Counted from the stretch's first letter, positions 25,397 through 34,669 are shown. The stretch is DNA of 36,505 nucleotides from Chloroflexota bacterium (GCA_013204545.1 JABMNN010000020.1:1-36505); one strand, 5' to 3'. Notes: generated by a model from the sequence alone, not told the origin. Program-made: numbers and translations.

Positions 25397-26818
25397 ATGA
25401 GTAATCAATTAAATAACAATCCGTTCGACGTTAAAGCGCGATCATTGAGATCACTTGTATCTGGTGCGTTCAGCAAATCTCGAACGGGTTCGCAAAATTT
25501 CACCAATCTCAGCCTGTACGCATTTGGACTATCCGGCATATGGACCGGTGTAGGTGCGGGTATCCTGCCTTTTAAGATCCTCGAAGCTTTAGAAAGCGGA
25601 GGCGTGGCAATTTTTGGATATGCACTCGACAAAAACGGTGCACTAGGATTAATTTCTCTTCTGGGTCTAGTAGTCGCCTCAGTGGTTCAACTCGGCGCAG
25701 GATCACTGAGCGACCGAGACGATCGACCCGGCAAGAGACTGCCATATATTCTTGTTGGAGCCCTCGGACTCGCAGTGACAACTGTGATCTTTGGATTGAC
25801 CGGCTCGTTCGTCACACTACTTCTGGTGATTATGGCAATGCAGTTCTTTGGCAATTCAGCGCAGGGACCTGCCAACGCGCTGATTATCGACCATGTACCA
25901 CCGGCTCAACGCGGCGAGGCAGCTGGTATTTTGAATCTCTGGCGATTGCTTGGTGGAGGGATAATAACGGTCGGTGTACTCCAGTTCATGGCGAGATATG
26001 ACAAAGACGAATCTCCCGAGTGGATCTGGTATTCGATTGCCCTAATGGTAGTTTTGTTGCTATTCAGCGTCTTTTGGTCTGTGATTTCGACTCGTCCAAA
26101 GGACGGACTTTTTATCCCGACTCTTCGACGATCAAAATTGTCGAATTCCAATCCAGTCGTCAAGAAATCAAGACCGTCAAGCCCTCGTATCAGCCGAAGT
26201 TACTTAGCCTTTCTTGTGGCTCTCGCATTCGCAATCGCAGCAATGTCTTCGATGCAGATATACGCTCTATTCTTTCTACAAGACGTGGTCGGATTAGAAA
26301 ATCCCGCCGACGGAGCTGATCTTCTGGTTGTGATCATTGTGATCGCCGCTGGATTGACTGTAGTACCTGCCGGTTACCTTTCAGATCGCTTAGGTCGCTC
26401 CAAGCTATTTATGATTGCGGGAGCAACCGGTGTAGCAGCATCTTTACTTCTACTTCTTGTCACTTCGATAGGTCAGGTTCTAATAATTGGGGTTGTTGTC
26501 GGTATTTCAGTCGGTCTATTTTTGACCCTCACATGGGCGGTTGCGAACGATCTTGTGAGCAGATCTTCCGCGGCGAAGGAACTCGGCTACACAAGCATTG
26601 CGACGCTTGCTGGTGCTGCAGGTGCACGGTTCGCCGGGATTGGGATCGATGAGCTGAACCATATTTCAGATAATCTCGGATACAAGATGATATTGGTTTC
26701 AGTCTCAGTTTCCTTCGCTCTGTCTGCGTTGATTCTCGCTAGAGTGTCAAGAGACTCGGCTTTTAGCGAAAGCATGACATCATCCAAGGCAGCAACTACA
26801 GCATCGGCTCCTGAGTAA
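25397..26818 (+). CDS. MFS transporter (GPH/SLC45-like, 473 aa)
   Basis: A 12-helix major facilitator permease, 473 residues. The N-terminal ~35 residues are cytoplasmic, then hydrophobic helices from about residue 40. The loop between helices 2 and 3 reads GSLSDRDDRPGKRLPYI, the MFS motif A form seen in GPH/SLC45-type sugar transporters (D-R-x-R-P-G-K-R-x-P). The second half repeats it as GYLSDRLGRSKLF. A basic central loop (about 230-260) splits the halves. The substrate is unknown; the neighbouring ArsC-like gene might suggest arsenical or thiol stress, but nothing in the protein supports that. No clear ribosome site precedes the ATG. Confidence 0.9.
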   Translation: MSNQLNNNPFDVKARSLRSLVSGAFSKSRTGSQNFTNLSLYAFGLSGIWTGVGAGILPFKILEALESGGVAIFGYALDKNGALGLISLLGLVVASVVQLGAGSLSDRDDRPGKRLPYILVGALGLAVTTVIFGLTGSFVTLLLVIMAMQFFGNSAQGPANALIIDHVPPAQRGEAAGILNLWRLLGGGIITVGVLQFMARYDKDESPEWIWYSIALMVVLLLFSVFWSVISTRPKDGLFIPTLRRSKLSNSNPVVKKSRPSSPRISRSYLAFLVALAFAIAAMSSMQIYALFFLQDVVGLENPADGADLLVVIIVIAAGLTVVPAGYLSDRLGRSKLFMIAGATGVAASLLLLLVTSIGQVLIIGVVVGISVGLFLTLTWAVANDLVSRSSAAKELGYTSIATLAGAAGARFAGIGIDELNHISDNLGYKMILVSVSVSFALSALILARVSRDSAFSESMTSSKAATTASAPE

Positions 26819-26939
26819 ATCGAATAACTAATTGCGCGTCGATATACTTGGTGTATCCGTTTTTATTTGGAAATTTCGTATTCGTCTCGTCATCCGATCC
26901 ACTCCGAAGATATCTACTTTCGAACAGGACGCTCAGTAA

Positions 26940-27902
26940 ATGAACGTATTTCTTGCCAGCCCTCGAGGCTTCTGTGCCGGAGTCGATCTAGCAGTCGATA
27001 TCGTCGATCTCGCAATTCAACAATACGGAACGCCGGTTTACGTAAAACACCAGATCGTACACAATCCAAAAGTTGTCGCTGATGTCGAAGCTAAGGGAGC
27101 AATCACGGTAGAGGACGTTGAGGAAGTTCCAGAAGGTGCAGTTGTGGTGTTCTCGGCGCATGGTTCGCCACCCTCGGACTATGCCAAGGCAAAAGTACGA
27201 CATCTAATCGTTCTAGATGCCACCTGCCCGCTCGTCACTCGTGTTCACAACGAGGCGAAGAAATACACCAAAGAAGGAAAGAAGATAGTTCTTGTCGGGC
27301 ATATTGGACATCAAGAAGTGATCGGAACAACGGGTCAAGCTGAGATGACATTGATTGACGAGCGGCAAGACTGGGAATTGCCACACTGGGACAAAGATAC
27401 CGAGGTTGCCGTTTTGACTCAAACTACCCTTTCGATCCATGACACGGCACTTGCGGTTTCGAAAATCAAAAAAAACCATCCCAATGCCATTGTTCGAGAT
27501 GACATCTGCTACGCCACAACAAATCGTCAAGAAGCTGCTTCCGAACTTGCTGATTTGACTGAACTGGTGCTCGTAATCGGAGCCCAGAACAGTTCGAACT
27601 GCAATCGGCTGAAAGATGTAGCGATCAAGAAGGGTGTCGCAGCATATTTGATCAACGGACCCGAAGAGCTCGATCGATCATGGCTCGTAGGTGTCGAAAA
27701 GGTCGGCATCACTTCAGGTGCTTCAACACCAGAAAAACAGGTTAAGGCTGTTATCGAAGCGATCTCACCAGAAAATGTATTCCGCGTTGGTCCTGGGGAG
27801 GAAAGTACGACATTTGCGATTCCGCGAAATCTACGATCACTCGTTGGCGACGGAACACGAAGCAGCCACAAGGAAGAACTAATCCCCGATGAAGATAACT
27901 AG
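26940..27902 (+). CDS. ispH: 4-hydroxy-3-methylbut-2-enyl diphosphate reductase
   Basis: Last step of the MEP isoprenoid pathway: makes IPP and DMAPP from HMBPP with a [4Fe-4S] cluster. The three cluster cysteines are C12 (SPRGFCAGV), C96 (DATCPLV) and C197 (DDICYATTNRQ). Other marks: VFSAHGSPP with the substrate histidine, LVGHIGHQEVIGT, and the proton-relay TTNRQ. GAQNSSNCNRL and GITSGASTP complete the active site. The 320 residues match the family. The next gene's ATG lies 14 bases inside the ispH end, so they are cotranscribed. Confidence 0.96.
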   Translation: MNVFLASPRGFCAGVDLAVDIVDLAIQQYGTPVYVKHQIVHNPKVVADVEAKGAITVEDVEEVPEGAVVVFSAHGSPPSDYAKAKVRHLIVLDATCPLVTRVHNEAKKYTKEGKKIVLVGHIGHQEVIGTTGQAEMTLIDERQDWELPHWDKDTEVAVLTQTTLSIHDTALAVSKIKKNHPNAIVRDDICYATTNRQEAASELADLTELVLVIGAQNSSNCNRLKDVAIKKGVAAYLINGPEELDRSWLVGVEKVGITSGASTPEKQVKAVIEAISPENVFRVGPGEESTTFAIPRNLRSLVGDGTRSSHKEELIPDEDN

Positions 27903-28910
27903 CGTCGAATGCTTGGTACTTGATGAAGAGTACCCGTACGTAATCCTTCATACAGATCAAGGCATTACAGGTTTCGGCGAGTGTTTTCGGCGCGCCCCTT
28001 ACGCTTCGAAGACCGCGATCGAAACGGTGTTCGCTCCGCTCGTAATTGGCAAATCCCCATTCGACTCTGAAGAGGGGACAACATGTTTAAAGCGGGTGCG
28101 GTCGCAGGGCCTCAAGGAGCCCTACTCACTACTGCTTCTGGCATAGATCTAGCTTTGTGGGATATCAAGGGTAAAGCCCTCGGTATTCCTATCTACAATC
28201 TGATTGGTGGTAAACGACGAGATAAGATCAAGGTCTACGTCAGTTCGCTTGCCCGCGATCTCGCTCCTAAAGACGAAGCCAAACGCGTCGCTCGCTTTAG
28301 GGATCAAGGTTACTCGGGCTACAAAATGCACTCCGCCGTCCCCGGTAAAATCGACGATCCAGATGACACCACGATCAAAACTGTAAAAGCAATTCGTGAA
28401 GAAGTCGGATACGAAGTTGACGTGATGGTCGACGTAAACAGTGCCTACTCAGTGCATCATGCCATCGAGATCGGGCATCAGTTGGAGGACTTCGGCGTGT
28501 TCCATTTCGAAGAACCTGTACACATCAGAAACTACGTCGGCATGGCTGAAGTTACCGATGCTCTAGACATTCCGATCGCATCTGGCGAAAACTCATTCAC
28601 TCGCTGGGAGCACCTCACGCTCATTCGTGATGGTCGACCCGATATTGTCCAAGCTGATGTTGTGAAAGTCGGCGGAATCACCGAATTTCTGCGTATCGAA
28701 GCAGTGCTAACTGCTCACGGTGCGACTATGACCACTCATAATACCCAGCCGTATGGCTCGGCCGCTGCCCACGCTCACTTACTCGCACCCAGCAACAACT
28801 TCCCTTACGCTCAGGAATACAACATCGAGACGGTCGGAATTCGAGACAATGACTCAATTCTCGATACACCGTACGAAGTTGAAGACGGCTTTATCCGAAT
28901 CCCGGACTGA
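27889..28910 (+). pseudogene. Enolase-superfamily (mandelate racemase/MLE-like) enzyme, frameshifted
   Basis: Two overlapping frames together make one ~340-residue protein of the mandelate racemase/muconate lactonising subgroup. The first frame (from ATG 27889) gives the N-terminal capping domain up to VIGKSPFDSEE; the barrel domain goes on in the -1 frame from about 28074. The shift lies at a run of four Gs (28074-28077), and one more G would restore a single frame. The barrel keeps DVNS, HFEEP, SGENS and THNTQP, the family's Asp, Glu, Glu and His places. The second-strand Lys pair reads K-M-H, not K-x-K. The substrate, probably a sugar acid or other carboxylate, is unknown. It may be a broken gene, a sequencing error, or a slippage site. 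Confidence 0.8.
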
Positions 28911-29017
28911 CCCGGACTGGGACTCGATTACAACTTAGAAAAAATGCGCAGCCGCAGCAGCCAACGACCGTCAAAAATATCTGACGTATGGGGTCACATG
29001 CAGTAGCGACCGCCTCG

Positions 29018-30292
29018 CTATTCCCCACGCTCCGTAGCCGAAAATCCAGTGACCAATTTAGGCCACTTCAGTACCGACAGCACCACGGCTATCAGACCGC
29101 CAATGGCGTAACCGGTGATAGTCGCAGGCACACCATATTGCTCGATAAGCCACCCGCCAATTACCAGCCCCATCGGCAAGCCGTATACGGCAAGCATTCG
29201 GATGCCCATAACTCGGCCGCGCATCTCAAATTTCGTGAAAGTCATAAGCACTACTGACATCGAGACCATGCAGAAACTAATCGACGCTCCGATTAGCGCA
29301 AGCAATGGCAAACCAATAGCGTCGGAATCCGTCTGAGCGAACAATATAAGCAGTAAGTACCAGATGACCATCGTGACCATCATGAATCGTTCTGGCCGAC
29401 GTGAATTCACAACCGCTGCCATGGTTAGTGAGCCGACCAAAGCGCCAATTGCGAATACTGCGACCATTTTGGCGAGTCCGTTTTCGTCATGCCCGTAAAC
29501 ATCACGCGCTACCACGGGTAGTAGACCATTCGTGAGCGGGAATGCCGTCGCGTTTACTAAAAATGCAAGAAACATGATCGGCTGAATCACTGAAGACTCA
29601 ACCATGTATCTCAGACCCTGTTTCATCTCAGTGAGAGGGTTGGCGCGCTTGGTAATAACGCTTGATCGAATAGCGTTGATTCCAAGTACAAACAGCACGC
29701 TAAATGCATAGAACATTGTGACCCCGACATATGCCCATCCCAGACCAAGTCGCGACAGCAACGTCGCTCCTAAGAGCGCACCAATGATTCTTGCGGTGTC
29801 CTGGGTTGTCCTCGCAAGCCCAGACGCGTTCATAAGCAGATTTCGAGGCACCGTGTCGGCGATAAGGGACTGCCTTAGAACGTTGTCGGCAGGTCGCAAC
29901 ATTCCACTAACACTGGCGATCACGAATACATGCCATGGCTGAATCAAATCTGTTGCAGCAAGGATCAACAGCGCGAGTGCCGATACACCGGAACCGGCAC
30001 GCAGCACGATCAACATCACCTTGCGACTCATCCGATCGGCAATCACACCAACGATCGGTGCGGTCAGTGTTCCTGAGAAGCGAAGTGCACCCAACAAACC
30101 GACTAAGAACGGTGAATCTGTAGCGACGAGAATGTACCAGCCGAGAATCAGAGTTTCCATCTCCGATCCCCAGGTGGTCATAGCGTCAGCTGACCATTGG
30201 AATCGAAAACTCCGAATACCGAATGCAGCGAACGGACTCACCTTGGTTGTGGACTCTTGAGTAGCAACTGTTGGGTGTTGTTCAGATCTCAT
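29018..30292 (-). CDS. MFS exporter (EntS/MFS_3-like, 424 aa)
   Basis: A 424-residue 12-helix permease of the MFS_3 group, whose known members export siderophores or drugs. After a short cytoplasmic start it shows SFRFQWSADAMTTWGSEMETL, close to the R-x-x-W-x-x-x-x-x-S-x-x-G start of this group. The loop between helices 2 and 3 is VGVIADRMSRKVML, and FLVNATAFPLTNGLLPV begins the second half. The substrate is unknown. It diverges from the DUF192 gene across 83 bases and converges with the enolase-superfamily gene; the 107 bases between those (28911-29017) show no strong terminator hairpin. Confidence 0.88.
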   Translation of the reverse strand: MRSEQHPTVATQESTTKVSPFAAFGIRSFRFQWSADAMTTWGSEMETLILGWYILVATDSPFLVGLLGALRFSGTLTAPIVGVIADRMSRKVMLIVLRAGSGVSALALLILAATDLIQPWHVFVIASVSGMLRPADNVLRQSLIADTVPRNLLMNASGLARTTQDTARIIGALLGATLLSRLGLGWAYVGVTMFYAFSVLFVLGINAIRSSVITKRANPLTEMKQGLRYMVESSVIQPIMFLAFLVNATAFPLTNGLLPVVARDVYGHDENGLAKMVAVFAIGALVGSLTMAAVVNSRRPERFMMVTMVIWYLLLILFAQTDSDAIGLPLLALIGASISFCMVSMSVVLMTFTKFEMRGRVMGIRMLAVYGLPMGLVIGGWLIEQYGVPATITGYAIGGLIAVVLSVLKWPKLVTGFSATERGE

Positions 30293-30375
30293 AGTTGAGT
30301 CGCAGTCGATTTCCGATCAACATAGCAATTGGAATGTTCGCTTGAACCACCTGATCCGTCAGATACCATCGAGTC

Positions 30376-30996
30376 GTGAAAATTCCTAATCTCAAACTGA
30401 ACACAACATTTCTTATCTTCGTGACGGTGGCAAGTATCGCGCTCATCACTGCACGATCAACCGACGAACCCGAGCCTTTTGTTCCTGAAACGATTACCCC
30501 ACCTTGGCTAGGAGCATTTATCGAATCGGACGATTGCGTTGATCTGCAATACGGGCACCTCGGCTTGGCTGAAGTAACCATTTCGCTCGGTGATCTCGAC
30601 ATTACTGTCTTCCCCGAGGTCGCAGACGAACCAAACGAGCGGATGCAGGGACTCATGTGTCGCGAATCTATTCCTGCAGGATCAGGAATGTTTTTCTATT
30701 ATCCAGCGCCACGTAACAGTGGTTTTTGGATGTACAACACCTACGTATCGATCGACATTCTTCACATCAACCGTTCTCACCAAGTCGTCGATAAAATCAC
30801 TATGACTCCCTGCCTACGGGACGGTTTAAGTGATGACGATTGGCAAGTCAAGTGTGAGACTGAGGCAGTTGACTATTTACCATCCGGTGAATGGATATGG
30901 GCACTCGAACTGCCAGCTGGTTGGCTAGATTCTCAAGGGATTAGTAACGCAGATATTGGAGATTTAAAGATCGCTTGGGTCGCTGTCGCTGACTAG
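30376..30996 (+). CDS. DUF192-family exported protein
   Basis: A 206-residue protein with an N-terminal membrane helix or signal peptide (about 11-27, TTFLIFVTVASIALI) and a DUF192 domain (about 70-205). Domain marks: VADEPNERMQGLMCRESIPAGSGM-type stretch (about 80-103), FWMYNTYVSIDILHI (about 116-130) and MTPC; these match the family's A-x-x-x-x-R-x-x-G-L-M and F-W-M-x-N-T motifs. The family's function is unknown; it occurs in many bacteria and archaea, often exported. Three to four cysteines (C54, C93, C140, C155 approximately) could form disulfides. The start is a GTG. The iPGM-like gene begins 45 bases after the stop. Confidence 0.88.
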   Translation: MKIPNLKLNTTFLIFVTVASIALITARSTDEPEPFVPETITPPWLGAFIESDDCVDLQYGHLGLAEVTISLGDLDITVFPEVADEPNERMQGLMCRESIPAGSGMFFYYPAPRNSGFWMYNTYVSIDILHINRSHQVVDKITMTPCLRDGLSDDDWQVKCETEAVDYLPSGEWIWALELPAGWLDSQGISNADIGDLKIAWVAVAD

Positions 30997-31041
30997 TTCT
31001 GAATCATTAATTGAACGAAAAGAAAAGGAAACGTAGGAGTT

Positions 31042-33021
31042 TTGGCGAATACTAAGCAGAAAGCAGTTCTGGCCGTAGCTGACGGACTCGGATTCAACCG
31101 AAGTCGCTCGAAGGACGTGATCGAAGCCGCTTGGGCACAGCTCGATCAAACCGATCGAGCGCGGATCGAATCGGCTGCTAAACACCGCGGGCACGACTCC
31201 GTCTGGGCAAAAAATCTTTTGTATCCGGTGCGTGTTGAGTCGCTCGAATCCGATACACCTACCAGCGAAGCCATTGCGTGGGTTCACGATCTACAGACCT
31301 GCCGTGATTTCCTGAATGCCGAACTGATCGAGCGTATCGACACACACGTCGAAATTATGGCCGATCAAAAGCGCTACGTTCCTTGGGCTTCAGGGGCGCG
31401 CAATCTCTGGGATTTACGGAACAAAAATCTGTCCATACCAACGAGTGCGGCGGGGATCTGGGCAGGATTTGAAGACCTTAAACCACCAGTGCAAGGCAAC
31501 TCAGAAACTGGACACCAGCAGATCGGCAATATGCAGCTCGCTCCTCAACTTCCTCTTGAAATCACAAACGCTATCAAAACTGGCGATTTTTTTGAGAATT
31601 GTGCCCTCAATTCGACAATCGCCAAAGCGAAGGAACGAGCCGCCACGATCAATTTCTGCTTTTTGCTCTCAGGAGTAGGTGGCAACGATGGACGAGTCCA
31701 TAGCGCTTGGAACCACCTCGAAGCATTTCTGGAACTGATATTTGAACGACACCACGTCTCTCCCGACAAAGTCCAAATGCAGGCGATTCTTGATGGACGT
31801 GATTCGGCGGCTCACAGTTCAATCATCGCTCAGTACGGCTCCGGTGACTTCGTTGGCAAACTTCAAGCACTGCTTGGCAGTTACAACGCCGAATCGTCGC
31901 TGGCGTGGGTCGTTGGGCGCTCGACAGCTATGGATCGGGACTACCGCGAAGCGGCCGCTAAAGCCGATTTCGATCTACTCACAGGCAAAATCGGTAAACA
32001 GGCGACGACATACAATGATGTACGGTCAATCATTGCGGCTTCCCACACGTCTGGCAAAACCGACCAAGATGCGCCTTCGATTGCGATTCTACGCGCCGAC
32101 GGAACCGTGCCAGTCATTTCTGTGGGAGACGCGTTTATTGATCTGAATTTCAGATCAGACCGGCAGCGCTCAAAAATCGGTTCGCTCGCGGGAGCGCGCG
32201 AATTCCTCGAATCCGAAGGTGAATCCCGAGGACGTAAATGGGACGGTGCATGGATCGACCATAAGCTTGATCTCGACATCTGCGCTATCGCGGAATACCA
32301 CCCAATATTCGAATCCAAGTACGGAGTGAGTGTGGCTTTCCACACCAAACCACATGCTACAAATTTTCTTGCAAAATGGCCCGATACGATCGGTGCGGAC
32401 GAATACACTCTTATTGCCGAGAGTGTGAAATCGTCACACATGGGCTATTTCTTTCGAGGACGGCGAGAAGAATCGGTCGACGATGCCAATGAAGCGCGGT
32501 TCATAACCCCTTCTCACAGCGAAGAAGACGGTGTGAAGTCCGACACTGATTTCTATCTTCACCCCGGCATGAGAGCGAAAGAAGTGACAGCGAACGTGCG
32601 AAATGCGATTTCATCAAACACGTCGCGTCTCATATGTTGCAATATAGCGGCGACCGATATGATCGGACATCTACTCCCAACCCGCTATGAAGAAGCCAAA
32701 GTTGCCTACCGAGCTGCTGCCGATGCACTGGTAGAAATGTCGAGTGCTGCGAAAGATTATGGTAGATATATGGTCATAACATCCGATCATGGCAATATCG
32801 AAGACGACACTTCCGCACACTCCATCAACGACGTGCTCACAACGATCATCCGCCCTGATGGAGTAGAGGCGACAGTTGGCATACCTGTTTTCCAAGCAAG
32901 GCTGTTCGACATCGCACCCACATTGCTCGAACTTTTGGGGGTGTCACAGAGACCAAGTGATGGCAGCCTGTCGGCTGACACTGATCAATTCGTGGGCAGA
33001 CCGTTGGTTGCACACGCGTAA
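31042..33021 (+). CDS. gpmI: Cofactor-independent phosphoglycerate mutase-like enzyme, extended
   Basis: Alkaline-phosphatase-superfamily enzyme related to BPG-independent phosphoglycerate mutase, which interconverts 3- and 2-phosphoglycerate with two Mn ions. Conserved places: D14 (VADG), the phosphorylated serine S154 in GNSETGH, the H220-S turn, LDGRDS (250-255), GRSTAMDRD (292-300), NFRSDRQ, and late NIAATDMIGH and TSDHGNIED metal ligands. At 659 residues it is about 150 longer than usual; most of the excess lies between D14 and S154 (140 residues here, about 50 in known enzymes). The TTG start has AGGAG only two bases ahead and AAGGAA further upstream, so the exact start is uncertain. 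Either a true glycolytic mutase or a relative acting on another phosphate. Confidence 0.85.
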   Translation: MANTKQKAVLAVADGLGFNRSRSKDVIEAAWAQLDQTDRARIESAAKHRGHDSVWAKNLLYPVRVESLESDTPTSEAIAWVHDLQTCRDFLNAELIERIDTHVEIMADQKRYVPWASGARNLWDLRNKNLSIPTSAAGIWAGFEDLKPPVQGNSETGHQQIGNMQLAPQLPLEITNAIKTGDFFENCALNSTIAKAKERAATINFCFLLSGVGGNDGRVHSAWNHLEAFLELIFERHHVSPDKVQMQAILDGRDSAAHSSIIAQYGSGDFVGKLQALLGSYNAESSLAWVVGRSTAMDRDYREAAAKADFDLLTGKIGKQATTYNDVRSIIAASHTSGKTDQDAPSIAILRADGTVPVISVGDAFIDLNFRSDRQRSKIGSLAGAREFLESEGESRGRKWDGAWIDHKLDLDICAIAEYHPIFESKYGVSVAFHTKPHATNFLAKWPDTIGADEYTLIAESVKSSHMGYFFRGRREESVDDANEARFITPSHSEEDGVKSDTDFYLHPGMRAKEVTANVRNAISSNTSRLICCNIAATDMIGHLLPTRYEEAKVAYRAAADALVEMSSAAKDYGRYMVITSDHGNIEDDTSAHSINDVLTTIIRPDGVEATVGIPVFQARLFDIAPTLLELLGVSQRPSDGSLSADTDQFVGRPLVAHA

Positions 33022-33228
33022 GGTGTCCGGGGCTCAATTCTGTACAAACCTAGGTCAAGTTTGGGTGTGGGCTCACAAGATGTGTGCTATCCCCCAGTTG
33101 ACTGGGTGTCGAGTCATGGTAACTTCTGGTGTATCGGTCTTCCGAAAGACCTATGCACGAAGGACGGTGAATCACCAGCATGTCGCTGATATTTCACCTA
33201 CACCCGACCGGCCCGAGTTGTATATCGA
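33022..33228 (+). promoter_or_regulatory. Leader with several hairpins before the GntR-REC gene
   Basis: Between the phosphomutase stop and the GntR-REC ATG, hairpins nest: cccag-ttga-ctggg (33093-33106); ggtctt-ccga-aagacc (33136-33151); and ctggtg (33126-33131) pairing with caccag (33173-33178) around the second one. A ggtgaatcacc piece lies inside the outer arm. It may be a structured RNA, or operator palindromes for the GntR-type protein downstream. No known riboswitch class is called. Confidence 0.45.
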
Positions 33229-33855
33229 ATGGTTTCACGCATAGAAACGAATAGCCCCGGACTGCGATACGTATCTATCGCAGATGATCTGCAACGACAG
33301 ATCGAATCTGGTGATGTCCGTGCTGGTGACCGACTACCAAGCCAGCACCATATGGCCAAGCAATACGGCGTTTCTCTTACAACTCTACGTTCAGCAATCG
33401 ATCTATTAGAACAGCGTGGTTTGGTTCGATCTGCTCACGGTCTGGGAACTTTCGCTAACTCACCCAAATCGAGTGATGACAACCCCCAAGTATTGCTGGT
33501 TGATGACGATCCACAGGTGGTTAATCTCCTAACCGCAATACTCGAAGGCGAAGATATAACCGTAGCAAGTGCATCTTCGGCAGCCGAAGGAATTGCAAAA
33601 CTTGAGTCTTCTTCCTTCCAAGCAATATTCCTCGACCTCCTCATGCCCGGCGGTTCCGGCGTGGATCTACTCAAGGCGGTTGAACTTCTAGATCGAAAAA
33701 TACCAGTAGTACTCGTAACCGGAGCTGGTGACACTAATCTGATCAATGAAGCGATGAACCATGGCCCGATCACTCTTATTCGCAAGCCGGTTCGCGTGAA
33801 ACAAGTGCGGCAGGTGCTCGAAGTTCTCGGCGTTCAAAAGCAGACGAAGGGCTAG
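33229..33855 (+). CDS. GntR winged-helix DNA-binding domain fused to a response-regulator receiver domain
   Basis: A 208-residue two-domain protein. Residues about 12-76 are a GntR winged helix (IADDLQRQIESGDVRAGDRL, PSQHHMAKQYGVSLTTLRSA, LEQRGLVRSAHGLGTFA). Residues about 87-205 are a full receiver domain: acidic pair D92/D93/D94, phospho-acceptor D136 (LDLLMPGGSG), T164 and K186 (RKPV). GntR proteins normally have a ligand-binding domain at the C-terminus; a receiver there is unusual and would make DNA binding respond to phosphorylation. No transmitter kinase with an intact ATP site is next to it: the downstream gene is a degenerate kinase. The ATG start fits the domain boundary. Confidence 0.88.
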   Translation: MVSRIETNSPGLRYVSIADDLQRQIESGDVRAGDRLPSQHHMAKQYGVSLTTLRSAIDLLEQRGLVRSAHGLGTFANSPKSSDDNPQVLLVDDDPQVVNLLTAILEGEDITVASASSAAEGIAKLESSSFQAIFLDLLMPGGSGVDLLKAVELLDRKIPVVLVTGAGDTNLINEAMNHGPITLIRKPVRVKQVRQVLEVLGVQKQTKG

Positions 33856-33866
33856 GTATTAGAGCA

Positions 33867-34607
33867 TTGAGTTCAGAGAACAGACAAGCAGTACTTTCCT
33901 CAGCAGCAGCCCATAAGTTCGAACTTATAGGTCGCATTTCTTCCGGATTAGCACATGAACTCAACGGTCCAATCGGTATTGCAATGGGTTTTGCTGAACT
34001 GGCCAAAGAAGTCATCGACTCAGATGACACACCAGAACTGAGTCAGGCCAACACAAGCAAGGTCCGCGGTTATCTCGAGATGATTGAATCGGCAAGCTTA
34101 CGAGCACGTGACCTCTCTCGAGGCATCTGGAGCTTCGCAAAAGCAGAACCTGGTACTACCGAAAATATAAACATCGTCGATGTGCTGAAAACTGTTCAGC
34201 ACCTCACTGCTCCTGCGGTGAAAGTTGCACAGATCGACGTAGCCCGACGAGAAGATCCTTTAGGACTCAGCGAAGCAATATCTCATACAGATTCAGTTCT
34301 TTGCCAGCAAATTTTTGTAGAGCTTATCCTGTCCTCGCCCAAGTCAATTTCAGGCGGGGGGCTCGTCGTGTGGCAGGTTTCTATTACCGATAACGGTTCA
34401 GTAGCAATAGAACTGACTACCGAGCCGTGGAACGAAGTGCCCACGAGTCAATGGGAAATTCCCAAATTCGTTCGGGGCTCATTCAAAGGGATGGGTGGCA
34501 GCATTGCTGATGCCACTCCAACTCCAGTCATATCTCAGACTGGTGGATCAAACGAACTCACGGGATGGAGGGTCGTCGCGACTTTGCCGCCGGCGAGTTC
34601 CGGTTAA
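33867..34607 (+). CDS. Histidine-kinase-like protein with DHp domain and degenerate ATP-binding domain
   Basis: A 246-residue protein starting at TTG 33867, eleven bases after the GntR-REC stop. The DHp (HisKA) half is clear: the H-box is ISSGLAHELNGPIGIAMGF, with phospho-acceptor H30 followed by E and N/G-P. The second half looks like a HATPase domain that has lost its site: where the N-box should give N-x-x-x-N it reads FVELILSSPKSIS, the D-x-G-x-G box is missing (VAIELTTEPW), and only a remnant GMGG remains at 208-211. There is no sensor domain or membrane segment. It may take phosphate from another protein rather than from ATP, like ChpT or Spo0B. The start is uncertain. Confidence 0.8.
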   Translation: MSSENRQAVLSSAAAHKFELIGRISSGLAHELNGPIGIAMGFAELAKEVIDSDDTPELSQANTSKVRGYLEMIESASLRARDLSRGIWSFAKAEPGTTENINIVDVLKTVQHLTAPAVKVAQIDVARREDPLGLSEAISHTDSVLCQQIFVELILSSPKSISGGGLVVWQVSITDNGSVAIELTTEPWNEVPTSQWEIPKFVRGSFKGMGGSIADATPTPVISQTGGSNELTGWRVVATLPPASSG

Positions 34608-34669
34608 TTTTTTGAGAGAAAACTGATTGATAGCGATTATTCGCAAACTTAGTGCCTGAGGAGGCCGCT

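Noticed and set aside
33158-33190. Partial likeness to a cobalamin riboswitch core (gaagg...ggtgaatc...)
   Set aside because: The conserved CGCnACTGT-like segment is missing and no B12-linked gene follows, so no riboswitch class is called.
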